From assembly GCA_035384605.1 (NCBI GenBank), contig DAOOIV010000008.1, positions 27,259 to 91,258 on the forward strand: 64,000 nucleotides of DNA. The letters run 5' to 3'. Shown piece by piece: positions 30,110-39,199 of this stretch. The DNA comes from Phycisphaerae bacterium. Its GTDB lineage: Bacteria > Planctomycetota > Phycisphaerae > UBA1845 > PWPN01. The notes under the pieces are model-generated. The model ran no database searches, was not told the origin of the DNA, and saw only the letters and a program-made list of their open reading frames with translations. A program made the translations under genes and the position numbers. Numbering within the stretch: the first letter of the stretch is position 1; each line of letters starts with the position of its first letter.

Positions 30110-31546
30110 ATGCGGCGCATAGCCATCATCAACCAAAAGGGCGGAGTGGGTAAGACCACGACGACGATCAACGTCGGGGCGGCTCTGGCAAGGATGGGGC
30201 ATCGGGTCCTGCTGATCGACCTCGATCCACAGGCGCATCTGACCCTCCATCTCGGACAGGATCCTACCTCCGGTCAGATCGGCGTCTACGAAATGCTTAC
30301 CGACTCAGCCACGGTGGCCAAAGCCCGTCGCAGGATCGCCAGCAACCTTTGGATCTGCTCGGCAAGTATCGACCTTGCCGGTGCAGAAGTCGAACTGGTT
30401 AACGTCGTGGGACGGGAGGTCATTCTTCGCGATCTGCTGGATCAGCATATCAACTCGAGCAAGACGGCTCCCTATGATTATGTGTTGATGGATTGCCCCC
30501 CGTCGCTGAACATTCTGACCCTCAACGCCCTGTGTGCTGCGACCGAAGTCCTGATCCCCCTCCAACCGCACTATCTGGCCCTCCAGGGTCTGAGCAAGCT
30601 GCTCGAAACGGTGGCGGTGGTCAGCAAACGCATCAACCCCGCCCTCAAGGTGACCGGCGTGGTCGTGTGCATGAACGAGTCGGGGACCAAGCTGGCGGGC
30701 GAAGTGATCGACGACGTGCGGTCATTCTTTGCCCAGGCCCGCGGCACTGGTGTTCCATGGAGTGATACACGCGTGCTTCGGACGGTCATCCGCCGGAATA
30801 TCAAATTGGCCGAGTCGCCCAGCTACGGCAAGAGCATTTTCGAATACGCTCCGGACAGCCATGGGGCCGAAGACTACCTTCAGCTTGCGGCGGAACTTGA
30901 CTCGCCCGAGACAAACGCGGCAACGAAGCAGCCCTCTGAGCCTGCTGAGTCGAAAAAGGCCGAGGTCTTCGCACGAGGAACGGCCTCTTTGCCGAATATC
31001 CAACCCGCGAAGTCTGAGCCGCCCGAGAAAACGAAGCCCGAGTCTCCCGCCGCAACTGCGCCCCAACCCGAGAGATTGGTGAAGCGGCGGCCGGCTCACG
31101 TGCAGAGAACGGCCGCGCAGCACTCAAACAAGCAACAGCAAACCAAGACGCCCGGAATCGATCCTGCGTTGGCGGTCCTGGTACCCGCCAAACCGGCCAC
31201 TGCCGTGCTGCATTCTCACAAACCGGCAAGAGCCAAGACGGCCGGAGCATCCGACTCCGCTTCCCAGACCAAACCGGTCCCTGTTGTCGAGCCGCGCTAT
31301 GGTTCGACACAATCGTCCTGCTCCCCGTCGTCATCCCGACCCGAACCGCCCAAGCGCAAGATTCGATCGACGCAGTTGAAGGCTTCCGACTCGGGAGATC
31401 CAACCGGTAAAAACGCCGTGCAGGCGGGCGTCGCTAGCGAACACGCCGTTGTGGAGGCCTCCGTCGTGCCTCCCTCTTTGCCGCCGGCGCCGGCGGAACC
31501 TGCAACCCCCCCTGCCAGGAACGCCCGGCCGGCAAAGGCCGTCTGA
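30110..31546 (+). CDS. ParA-family ATPase with long disordered tail
   Basis: 478 residues. The first 255 form a standard ParA/Soj ATPase: NQKGGVGKTTTTINVG (Walker A', residues 8-23), LLIDLDPQAHLTLHLG, YVLMDCPPSLNILTLNAL and the late ESPSYGKSIFEYAPDS. The remaining 220 residues are rich in Pro, Ala, Ser and Lys with no predicted fold (for example SEPPEKTKPESPAATAPQPE). Chromosomal ParA proteins usually end near residue 260, and no ParB gene is next to it, so it is an orphan that may position something other than the origin. The tail could be a partner-binding or tethering region. Confidence 0.9.
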   Translation: MRRIAIINQKGGVGKTTTTINVGAALARMGHRVLLIDLDPQAHLTLHLGQDPTSGQIGVYEMLTDSATVAKARRRIASNLWICSASIDLAGAEVELVNVVGREVILRDLLDQHINSSKTAPYDYVLMDCPPSLNILTLNALCAATEVLIPLQPHYLALQGLSKLLETVAVVSKRINPALKVTGVVVCMNESGTKLAGEVIDDVRSFFAQARGTGVPWSDTRVLRTVIRRNIKLAESPSYGKSIFEYAPDSHGAEDYLQLAAELDSPETNAATKQPSEPAESKKAEVFARGTASLPNIQPAKSEPPEKTKPESPAATAPQPERLVKRRPAHVQRTAAQHSNKQQQTKTPGIDPALAVLVPAKPATAVLHSHKPARAKTAGASDSASQTKPVPVVEPRYGSTQSSCSPSSSRPEPPKRKIRSTQLKASDSGDPTGKNAVQAGVASEHAVVEASVVPPSLPPAPAEPATPPARNARPAKAV

Positions 31547-31571
31547 GCGTTGCACCAGTTCCGATGGAAGC

Positions 31572-33191
31572 CTACGAATCGCTCTTTCTTTTGCCCGCGT
31601 CAAGACACGACCGGACTGCGGTGGCCAATTCGGCGAGTTCAAACGGCTTGCGAAGCAGACCTGCCGCGCCCTGTTTGCCAAGACGTCTCAACCACGCGTC
31701 AGTCGGCGATCGAGTCATCAAGAGAATCGGCGCGTCTGGACAATGCTTGCGGATCAGTCTCACAGGACTGACGCGAGACAGATGCGAGATCTCCGCATCG
31801 AGCAGCACCAGGTCAATATCATCTGAATTGGTTCCCAGAAAAGCCAGCGCCGAGGCCAGATCAGCCCGTCCGACGGTGCAATAACCCAGCGAAGACAACT
31901 TGGCTTCGGTGGCTTGCAGGTCGGCGGTCTGCTGGTCGATCAACAGAACGGTTTCGCTGCCTCGCGGCGGGGCGTTCGCGGCTTGGGCAACGGCCGGCCG
32001 CCCGGAAGACTCCCAAGGTGCTACCGGCAGCCACACGGACGCAACGGTACCCTTGCCCAAAACGCTCTCAATACGAATCTGGCCCTGGTGGCTGTGAACG
32101 ATGCCTTGCGTGGCGGCCAGCCCCATGCCGCGTCCGGTGGGTTTGGTGGTGAAGAAGGGATCGAAGACTCTGCCCACGGTTTCTTCGTTCATACCGCAGC
32201 CGTGGTCCCGCACCTGAAGCCGGACATAGCGACCCGCCGGCAGCCCGAGAACCGCCGCCTGATCGGCGTCCAACTCCTCGCAAACGGTGGACAACTCGAT
32301 CAAGCCCGACTGTCCGCTGGCCTCGACCGCGTTAAGGCACAGGTTCATGATCACCTGCTCCATCTGGGCCGGATCCGCGATGATCCGAGGCAGATCCGGA
32401 ACCAGATCGGCCTTCAGTTCGATCCGTCGAGGAGTGGTTCGACGAACGATCCGGAGCACCGATTCGACGTGGCGGTTGAGATTCGTGGGCTCCGGCTTCT
32501 GCAATCCGCCCCGCGCAAAGGCCAATAGCTGACGGGTCAGCGCCGAGGCCCGTTCCGCGGCGTCCATCACGTCTCGCAACAAGTCCTTGACCTTGGCGGG
32601 AACCGGATCCTTCCGCAGGACGATGGACAAATTCCCGATGATCACCGCGAGCAGATTGCCGAAGTCGTGAGCAACGCCGCCCGCAAGAGTCCCGATGCTT
32701 TGCAGCTTCTGCGATTGCAGGAGTTGAGCCTGGAGACGGTTGCGATCGGTCACGTCGTTCGCGACGCCGATAACACTGGTAATCTCTCCCCGTTGATCTC
32801 GAACGGGCGAGTACCAGACTTCGAAGCTGCGCTCTCGATAACTCAGCGGCGAAGTGAACGTCTCGCCTGAAAGGACTCGTTCAAAGTCCGCTACGATCTG
32901 CGGAGCATCAAGGAAAACCTCTCGCACCGATCGGCCCACCAGATCCTGCGACCGGAGGCTTAAACGCTCGAGCGGCTTGCCCTCGCACAGGATGATCGTG
33001 CCGTCCCGCTCGATGGCGAACAGAACGATCGGCGATCTCTCGGCGATGAACCGCAGTCGCTCCTCGCTCTTGCGGAGGGCCTCGACTGCCTGTACATGCG
33101 CTTGCTCGATCCGTTCAAGCTCGCGAATCCGGGCCTTCAGGGCGGCGATTTCCGCCTGCAAATCAGCCACCGATGAGCCGGCCTCAGACAT
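31572..33191 (-). CDS. PAS-domain hybrid histidine kinase
   Basis: 539 residues, no membrane segment. A short coiled coil (ADLQAEIAALKARIRELERI) leads to one PAS domain (about 45-165), then HisKA with GVAHDFGNLLAVI (phospho-acceptor His, about 182), HATPase_c (MEQVIMNLCLNAVEAS, DHGCGMNEE, FDPFFTTKPTGRGMGL) and a C-terminal receiver-like domain (TVLLIDQQTADLQ, LVLLDAEISH, LLRKPFELAEL). The receiver keeps the phospho-acceptor aspartate and lysine but has DQ in place of the usual acidic pair, so metal binding may be impaired. No response regulator gene is adjacent. It is tail to tail with the ParA gene. Confidence 0.93.
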   Translation of the reverse strand: MSEAGSSVADLQAEIAALKARIRELERIEQAHVQAVEALRKSEERLRFIAERSPIVLFAIERDGTIILCEGKPLERLSLRSQDLVGRSVREVFLDAPQIVADFERVLSGETFTSPLSYRERSFEVWYSPVRDQRGEITSVIGVANDVTDRNRLQAQLLQSQKLQSIGTLAGGVAHDFGNLLAVIIGNLSIVLRKDPVPAKVKDLLRDVMDAAERASALTRQLLAFARGGLQKPEPTNLNRHVESVLRIVRRTTPRRIELKADLVPDLPRIIADPAQMEQVIMNLCLNAVEASGQSGLIELSTVCEELDADQAAVLGLPAGRYVRLQVRDHGCGMNEETVGRVFDPFFTTKPTGRGMGLAATQGIVHSHQGQIRIESVLGKGTVASVWLPVAPWESSGRPAVAQAANAPPRGSETVLLIDQQTADLQATEAKLSSLGYCTVGRADLASALAFLGTNSDDIDLVLLDAEISHLSRVSPVRLIRKHCPDAPILLMTRSPTDAWLRRLGKQGAAGLLRKPFELAELATAVRSCLDAGKRKSDS

Positions 33192-33405
33192 CCCGTCGCT
33201 CCGGAAGTATCCGATCGTTCCCGCTGCGTTTCAGAATCCCGGTGCGGTCCCGCCATCCCGCCGATCCGGTGACGGTTGCAACGGTACCCCACGCCGCTTC
33301 AGAACGTACGCCTATCGTAGATGAAAGAAGACGTAGAGTAAATCGCGCGTGCCGAAAAGATGTCATCAGCCCGCCACGGGCCGATTGCCCCCGGATGCGA
33401 GCGCA
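33192..33405. other. Intergenic before the histidine kinase gene
   Basis: About 214 bases; holds the promoter side of the kinase gene and the downstream end of the GAP1-like gene. No repeat or terminator was recognised. Confidence 0.3.
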
Positions 33406-34923
33406 TTACTCCGCCGCGACTCCGACTTCGGCCGGCTCATCGCTATCCGCCGCTTGAGCCGTCTCACTCATGCGAAGACGGAGTTGCTCGAGGTTCTGCG
33501 TGGCCGCAGGGTCTTCGGGATGCCGGAGACGCCAGTCCTCCAGCACGCCGACGGCATCGGTCAGTTCCGCCTCACTTGCCTGCGGGATCCAGGCGGCAAC
33601 GCAGGCCATCACGGTCCGGCGGGCGTATTCAAGATCGGTGGCAGTGCGGTGCGCCGAGAGCGTCAACCCATGTTCCAGCACCATCCGCATGGCCTGAACC
33701 GGGTCAAGACAGCTCATGCGCGTCACCGCCAGAGCCGCGCTCTCCTCGACCAGCCGGGCCGCTTCAGGCGCCCGCGGTTCGGCTCCCAGCATGCGCCTCC
33801 AAACGTTCGACAATTGCCCGCAGTCGGCGTGGGAGATGAGCGACGAGAATCGGTGCCTGACCAGTCGAACCACCTGCCGGGCCAATTCACGTTCCAACGG
33901 CAGATCCATGCTGAGCCCGACGTAAGGCATGGCAATATCAATCAGGTTCTCCAGGCTGTTCGACGCGGCGCTGTCGAGGGCCAGACACAGTTCGCCGATT
34001 CGTTCAAGAGCCTTCACGTCCTTCTCGCCGAAACGATCGGCGAGCATGCCGATCAGGGCGCTGGTCCGGCCGGCCTCGATAAACCGATCGACCGCGCGGG
34101 CCCACGGATGATTGACGGCAGGAGCCGATTCCGGGTCGCCGGAGGCATCGAGGAACACGTATTCGGTTCCGGCGATGCGTTCCCGCGTCCCCGCCACCAC
34201 ATTCGCCAGTATCACCAGTCTGTGGGGTCGCGAAACGGTGAAGGTCACCCCGACGGAAAAAGAGATCTCCGGCCTGATCGGGGCCGGGATCGTAAGCAGA
34301 ATGAGTTCGGCGAGGGCTGTCCCTTCGACTCCCGCCGAGAAAGCCACTGCGTTACCCGACAGAAGCCGGTCGGTGGCGGCGGCAATCCACCTTCCCGGGA
34401 CCGCCGCGCCCGCAAACTCGAAAGCGGGGGTGGCCAGTCCTCGTTCCGGCGACAAGAGCAGTGGTGGCAGCTTGACCTCGGCGGTTAGATCCACTGTCGT
34501 TCCGCCCTCGGCCTCGGCCGCTCGCACCAAGGCAAAGGGGTTGTTGCGGAACCGTCTCAGATCGTCACCCCGGACCACGAAGATGCGCGTATACGTTCTT
34601 CTCCCGCCCCGCCCCGTCGGCTCCTTTCCCGCGTGACACGTATACAGCACCGCGAATCTCCCGTCGCTGATCGGGAAGAACGACACGCCGGTGGCCTCCG
34701 GCGTATCGGCGCACAATCCTCCCATCGCGGGCGTATAGCGCGTGATTTCCCCGCAATCCCGGGGCGACAGTCCGCCGCTGGCGGCGATGATGCGGTATCC
34801 TTGTCCGGCCGCGTTGCACAGGCAGGTGTAGACCGCTTGTTCGCAGACAACCCTGTCGGCCGTAGTGGGTTCGGCTTTGGCCGGCCTCACAACTGGACGG
34901 CTTTCATCCGCTGGGAGATCCAT
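33406..34923 (-). CDS. GAP1-type GTPase-associated protein
   Basis: 505 residues from ATG 34923, with GGAG about eight bases upstream. The N-terminal 200 residues begin VVCEQAVYTCLCNAAGQGYR then IIAASGGLSPRDCGEI, which resembles the GAP1 N-terminal domain defined for GTPase-centred conflict systems; PISDGRFAVLYTCHAGKEPT and RTYTRIFVVRGDDLRRF follow. The rest is helical without recognised motifs, as in GAP1 middle and C-terminal regions. It overlaps the GTPase gene by 37 bases. In described systems GAP1 pairs with a GTPase and effector proteins; the role is not worked out experimentally. The family call is from memory of the motif pattern. Confidence 0.62.
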   Translation of the reverse strand: MDLPADESRPVVRPAKAEPTTADRVVCEQAVYTCLCNAAGQGYRIIAASGGLSPRDCGEITRYTPAMGGLCADTPEATGVSFFPISDGRFAVLYTCHAGKEPTGRGGRRTYTRIFVVRGDDLRRFRNNPFALVRAAEAEGGTTVDLTAEVKLPPLLLSPERGLATPAFEFAGAAVPGRWIAAATDRLLSGNAVAFSAGVEGTALAELILLTIPAPIRPEISFSVGVTFTVSRPHRLVILANVVAGTRERIAGTEYVFLDASGDPESAPAVNHPWARAVDRFIEAGRTSALIGMLADRFGEKDVKALERIGELCLALDSAASNSLENLIDIAMPYVGLSMDLPLERELARQVVRLVRHRFSSLISHADCGQLSNVWRRMLGAEPRAPEAARLVEESAALAVTRMSCLDPVQAMRMVLEHGLTLSAHRTATDLEYARRTVMACVAAWIPQASEAELTDAVGVLEDWRLRHPEDPAATQNLEQLRLRMSETAQAADSDEPAEVGVAAE

Positions 34924-35780
34924 TCGAACGGCTCCAGGACGCCGCGTGGTGCCGCATGGAGCGGGACCTGCACCACGTTGCCGTCCTCATCGTGGGCGTA
35001 TCCGAGCGAGCCGACCACGCTGGCGGCGAAGAATTCCACGTTTTCGAAGCGGCTGTCGCAGAGGTTCCACAGTCGGACGAGATTGGTTTCGGCGAACTCT
35101 CTGGGGTTGTCAAAGCATTCGGGGCACGTATCGGCCTTGCACAGCACGATGGCGATGGGGTTTCGGACCCGCTCTTTCCGGTGGGTGGCAAACCGCTGGT
35201 CCACGTAGCTGATGAGCTTGTAGGCGAAGTAGTCCGGGTAGGGCGACCCGGATGCGGCAACGGCGGCGTCGATGAGCACCATGGCCCCCGCGCTCTTGGC
35301 CAGAAGTCCGCTGATGGCTGCGTACGTCTTGGGCGACTCAACTTCCTGCGACAGGGCTTCGCCGGCCATGTCCGGCAGCAGCACATCGAACCACTCGTCG
35401 GACCGTTTCAGCCGGTGCCGGACCTGATAGTACGCCCATTTCCAGTGTTCAACCTCCAGAGGCGTCTTGGGCGGGAACCGTCGGCTGTTCAGGCACCCGA
35501 TGACCGTCTGCTGCAGGTTGACCGAGTAGGCTCCCTTGGGGATGGCCTCGAAACCTCCCGCCCGCTTGCTCAGCAGGTCGAGCAGGAACCCGAGGTAGAC
35601 GGTCTTGCCGACGTTGGCCTCGCCGAGCAGGGTGATGATGGCCGGCTTGCGGTTCTGCTGTCGCGCATCCTCGATCAGGGCCATGGGAGCCCCGCACTGG
35701 CTGCAGATCACCGCGCTGGGCGCGTTCTTATGATCGCAGATCAGGCACACGTTGCAGCGATAGCCGTGTTCGTCATACAT
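34887..35780 (-). CDS. Zinc-ribbon P-loop GTPase of the conflict-type cluster
   Basis: 297 residues from ATG 35780; the open frame upstream to 36020 is antisense to the neighbouring gene. A zinc ribbon (CNVCLICDHKN...CSQCG, residues 9-33) precedes the P-loop ITLLGEANVGKTVYLGFLLD (about 48-67), a switch-II-like LLPDMAGEALSQE (DxAG, about 131-143) and IAIVLCKADTCPECFD (a KAD variant of NKxD, about 202-217). The arrangement fits the TRAFAC-type GTPases associated with GAP1 proteins. It follows the formylglycine-enzyme-fold gene after eight bases, so the three genes form one operon. Nucleotide specificity is inferred, not certain. Confidence 0.75.
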   Translation of the reverse strand: MYDEHGYRCNVCLICDHKNAPSAVICSQCGAPMALIEDARQQNRKPAIITLLGEANVGKTVYLGFLLDLLSKRAGGFEAIPKGAYSVNLQQTVIGCLNSRRFPPKTPLEVEHWKWAYYQVRHRLKRSDEWFDVLLPDMAGEALSQEVESPKTYAAISGLLAKSAGAMVLIDAAVAASGSPYPDYFAYKLISYVDQRFATHRKERVRNPIAIVLCKADTCPECFDNPREFAETNLVRLWNLCDSRFENVEFFAASVVGSLGYAHDEDGNVVQVPLHAAPRGVLEPFEWISQRMKAVQL

Positions 35781-35788
35781 GCCGTCTT

Positions 35789-36820
35789 TCACTCCGTGCT
35801 CTGACCGAGCCAGCAGGCGTCCGCCAGGCTCAACGCGCATCGAAAGCCCAGATTGTGGGCTCGCGTCAGGGCGTTGAATCCGCTGCGGAACAGGGCGGTG
35901 CACTGAGACTCGAAATACGTGTCGAACGCCCCGCCGCGAGCCGCCTTCATGGTCATCTCGCCGACGACCTGCACCCCCTCCTCGGTGACAATGTCCAGAT
36001 CGGTTTCGACCCACTCCCAAACGTTCCCGATCAGTTGCAGGACGTTGTTGGGCGCCGCCCCCTGATCATACTCGTCCACCGGTACCGTCGTCCCTACCTG
36101 CGAAGCCCAGATGTTGCATTTGCGCCGGTCCATCGCGTCGCCCCACGGAAAGCGGTAGAGCACGTCGGTGTCGCTGACGATCCGCCAGCTCGCAGCCAGT
36201 TGCCACTCCGGCTCGGTGGGCAGCCGCTGCCCGATCCACTTGGCGAACGCCGCGGCCTCGTACCAGCAGATGCCGACCACCGGATGACTCGCCAGCCGCT
36301 GGTCGTGACGACCGTCACGCCAGTACCGCGGACCAGGACGCCCGGTCTGGTCGCGGAACTGGATGAGATGGGTCCAAACCGCCTCCGGCCACAACGAGAG
36401 ATCGTCATATCCGCCGGCATCAACGAAAAGCTGGTAACGGGCGTTGGTGACCGCGTGAATGTCGATCAGGAAGGAGGGAACGCTGAAGTCGAGCACCTCG
36501 GCGTCGGGAACCTCGGTGAGCGTTCGCAGCAGGGAGGCGCGGCCCTCCGGGACGATGGCCATTTGCCGATCAAGGTACTTGGTGGCCTGTTGCACGACCT
36601 CGGACCAATCGCGGTGCGATTCCCACTTGGCCTTCTGCTGAAAGATGAGATTGAACCGTTCCTGTTGGAACATGGCCAGGAGGGGATCGTCTTCAAATAC
36701 GTTCTGCGGGGCGGGATCGTAGTCGTCCGGCCTGGGGATGACTCCGACCGGCGGTGCCGGCTCTTCTGCAACGCCGCCGCGAGAGGTGGTCTTGCTTCGG
36801 GTCCAGAAATTGAACGCCAT
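35789..36820 (-). CDS. Formylglycine-generating-enzyme-fold (FGE-sulfatase) domain protein
   Basis: 343 residues. The N-terminal 110 residues are charged and unstructured with a short helical part; the rest is the FGE fold: FLIDIHAVTNARYQLFVDAG, HPVVGICWYEAAAFAKWIGQ, RLPTEPEWQLAASW, NIWASQVGTTVPVDEYDQGA, NVWEWVETDL, KAARGGAFDTY and NLGFRCALS. The two copper-binding active-site cysteines of true FGE are not in the expected place near the C-terminus (FRCALS is present, the partner is absent), so it is more likely a binding or effector-type domain, as in GTPase-associated conflict systems, than a sulfatase-maturation enzyme. It leads the three-gene operon. Confidence 0.78.
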   Translation of the reverse strand: MAFNFWTRSKTTSRGGVAEEPAPPVGVIPRPDDYDPAPQNVFEDDPLLAMFQQERFNLIFQQKAKWESHRDWSEVVQQATKYLDRQMAIVPEGRASLLRTLTEVPDAEVLDFSVPSFLIDIHAVTNARYQLFVDAGGYDDLSLWPEAVWTHLIQFRDQTGRPGPRYWRDGRHDQRLASHPVVGICWYEAAAFAKWIGQRLPTEPEWQLAASWRIVSDTDVLYRFPWGDAMDRRKCNIWASQVGTTVPVDEYDQGAAPNNVLQLIGNVWEWVETDLDIVTEEGVQVVGEMTMKAARGGAFDTYFESQCTALFRSGFNALTRAHNLGFRCALSLADACWLGQSTE

Positions 36821-37110
36821 GAAGATACTCTTTCATACGTCGGCCGGCGGATCGGCCGCTGCGCGTCGGCTCCGGATGCGACGCCGCATTACCGGAGTGT
36901 GGCGCTTCCTGTATCTGCTATTCGGTCCTGGCCCGACGATGCTTGAGACTTGGCTGTGACAATCGCGGTACATCAGCTATGACCATGCGGACGACGGGAG
37001 TGAGGCGGATTTATCGGACAACGGCAGGCCGTTCACACAAGTCACCCTGCCTGCGGGTCGATACGAAACGAGCCGGGAAAACCTCGCCGATACCCGAGGA
37101 CAAAACCACC

Positions 37111-37569
37111 ATGAGCGGTAAGGCCGCCGACGATGCGCCGAAGCGATCCGGCACACGGGACGACAAGAACTTGTTTCTCGATCACCTTGATCGTCTCGAT
37201 CAACGATCAACACCCCTGTCCGTTGCCGAACGCCGCCGGTACGAGCGGCACAGGCACCGCGTCGATCAAGGCCTCGAGGTCATCTTCGACGCCTTCGACG
37301 AGCAACCGGTGACTTGTCACGTTCGGCCTCGTAACCTCAGCCAGGGCGGGATCGCGTTTCTTCACGAGGCCTACGTCTACCCCGAAACGCGCTGCACCGT
37401 CGTCCTCATTTCGGCAACCGATCAACCTATTGAAGTGTCGGGTCGAGTCGTGGGCTGCCGCCACATCTCCGGCAAACTGCATGAAATCGCCATGGCATTC
37501 GACCGCCCCATCGACGCGGAAGATTTCCGCGAGTGCATCGACGAAGCCGTCGGCGGCGATGAATCCTGA
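37111..37569 (+). CDS. PilZ-domain protein
   Basis: 152 residues from ATG 37111, with GAGG 11 bases upstream; the frame opens at 36943 but the extra residues lack resemblance. The cyclic-di-GMP motifs are RRRYERHRHR (about 41-50, the RxxxR element) and NLSQGGIAFLHEAY (about 73-86, the (D/N)xSxxG element). The domain is alone, without enzyme or membrane segments, so it is probably a c-di-GMP receptor that acts on a partner. It is divergent from the FGE-type gene. Confidence 0.82.
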   Translation: MSGKAADDAPKRSGTRDDKNLFLDHLDRLDQRSTPLSVAERRRYERHRHRVDQGLEVIFDAFDEQPVTCHVRPRNLSQGGIAFLHEAYVYPETRCTVVLISATDQPIEVSGRVVGCRHISGKLHEIAMAFDRPIDAEDFRECIDEAVGGDES

Positions 37570-37746
37570 TCACCTCGGACTTCGATCCAGCCCGACTCCC
37601 GCATTGCCGGCCCACTGGTCCTGCCGCCGCAGGGTCGTTCCGACATTCGGGTTCGCTGCAAACCTGCCCGCCGCGCGGGCGTATCTGGCCGGCGCCGCAT
37701 CCGTCTGGACATCGGTATCGCGCGATACTGGAAAAGGCAGTGCCGG

Positions 37747-38784
37747 CTAGGACCCACGGTGTGTCTGGGCGCTGCGAACCATGGCGACAATACCCGACTT
37801 GACGACGGGAGGCAGACTGGGCCACGCCCTGATAATCATGATCAAGTCATCCTCGGGCGAGCCGGCCCCCGGAACCGGCGGCATCGATGCGCTCGCCCCG
37901 TCAGGCTCAGCCTGCGTTGGGGTCGCCGCGACGGCCGCCTCATCCTGCCCGGACCAGCCTGACAAAGATGCGGAAACGGGCGGTAACTGGAAAACCTCCG
38001 TCACCTGTTCCTCGACGCTGGCGGCCGTGATATCCGGCGGCGTCACCTGTGGCGGCGGAACCGCGGATCGCAAAGAAAAATGGCCCGGGTCTATCCTTGT
38101 TTGCAGAATCGCGTTCGCCGCATCGGCCCCCTCGAGCCATCTGCCGCCGTCCCAGATCCTGCTCCAGTGGTTGTGGCTGTGGTGCCGACCCGGCAATCGG
38201 ACCCAATCCTTGAAACTCGCGGATTCAACCTGCGCACGCCGGGGATACACTTTCGGAGGAACCGGCAACGACAGATCCGCGTAGTTGCTGACCAGCGTGC
38301 GGGCGAACACCCAGGCGGTACCCGCGTCTACCTTGTCGCCGAAGATAACCCACAAGTGGTAATCACCTCGCCCGCTTGAATCCTCAAGAATCGGATGAAA
38401 GCCCTGTTCCTTGAGCGTGTCATACCAGGCCAGGGCCGCCTTCAGATTGGCGGCCGGGGTGGCCATCGCCGATGGGTCGTGCTGCCCCAGATCGATGCTG
38501 ATCCAGCGCGCACTGTTGTCCACGCCCTTGGCGTGCAAGCCAATCAGATGCCCGACGTTGTCTCCCACGTAATGACGGGCCAGCAGGTCGGTGGTCAGGC
38601 AGGCCTGCCCGCGCAACTGCTTGGGAGGGGCAATACGGACAATACGGCTGTAGCTGCGCTGCTCCGGCGGCAGGTACTGGGCCCACTGGTCCGTGCGGTT
38701 CACCATGTGGGCCGCGGTCCATTCCGCCAACACTTGGGCCTTGGCTGCCCATGCTCCCGCAAGTGTGTCAGTGGAAACGGCCAT
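37747..38784 (-). CDS. Archaeo-eukaryotic-primase-like (TOTE-type) protein
   Basis: 345 residues. The middle part looks like the AEP fold: GVDNSARWISIDLGQHD (about 87-103, containing the first catalytic Asp), LEDSSGRGDYHLWVIFGDKV (about 135-154, the SxH-type motif with His in YHLW), then DWVRLPGRHHSHNHWSRIW. In TOTE-type primases the first motif is hhDxD; here the second acidic position is Gly, so catalysis may be weakened. The last 100 residues are Pro/Ala-rich and unstructured. No helicase or nuclease partner is next to it, so it does not form a complete TOTE operon here. Primase or polymerase activity is inferred. Confidence 0.6.
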   Translation of the reverse strand: MAVSTDTLAGAWAAKAQVLAEWTAAHMVNRTDQWAQYLPPEQRSYSRIVRIAPPKQLRGQACLTTDLLARHYVGDNVGHLIGLHAKGVDNSARWISIDLGQHDPSAMATPAANLKAALAWYDTLKEQGFHPILEDSSGRGDYHLWVIFGDKVDAGTAWVFARTLVSNYADLSLPVPPKVYPRRAQVESASFKDWVRLPGRHHSHNHWSRIWDGGRWLEGADAANAILQTRIDPGHFSLRSAVPPPQVTPPDITAASVEEQVTEVFQLPPVSASLSGWSGQDEAAVAATPTQAEPDGASASMPPVPGAGSPEDDLIMIIRAWPSLPPVVKSGIVAMVRSAQTHRGS

Positions 38785-39199
38785 TCATCACCGTTGGGGT
38801 CACACCCGGCAACCGGGTGGCGGAGCCCGGCCGTCACATGCGCCCCCCGTGCCTCTTAACCCGATAAATCCCAAAGCCTGGCGATACGGAACCGGCCCGC
38901 CGGTCCCTCAGGATCTTACGATACATCGGCCCGGCCCCTCACCCCCCCTTAGCAACTGCACGGCGAAAACCGCCTCGGAACCTGAGCCTGGACGAAATAC
39001 CATGGTGCATCCGGGTAATAATCTCCTCCCGCAAGCCTTATAACAATGTGCCGAACGTATAATTGACAGCACTACCACGGCCCGATATACACGACCACAC
39101 CAGACCGGTGCGCAGGGTTCTGCCCGTTCGGCGGACAAGAAAACGCCACCGAGTCCGGACCGTACCCGTCCGTTCCGGCCGAAAGACGCGAGGTGTGAA
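38785..39199. other. Divergent region between the primase-like gene and pspA
   Basis: 415 bases. It holds the candidate pspA promoter (39063-39091) and a leader of about 100 bases. A GC-rich half near the primase side and an A/T-rich patch around 39040-39070 are visible. No other gene is supported. Confidence 0.4.
39063..39091 (+). promoter_or_regulatory. Sigma-70-type promoter of pspA operon
   Basis: TTGACA (39063-39068), 17-base spacer, TATACA (39086-39091). The -35 is consensus and the -10 matches four of six positions. Transcription would begin near 39098, about 100 bases before ATG 39200. No -24/-12 sigma-54 element, usual for enterobacterial pspA, was seen. Confidence 0.55.
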
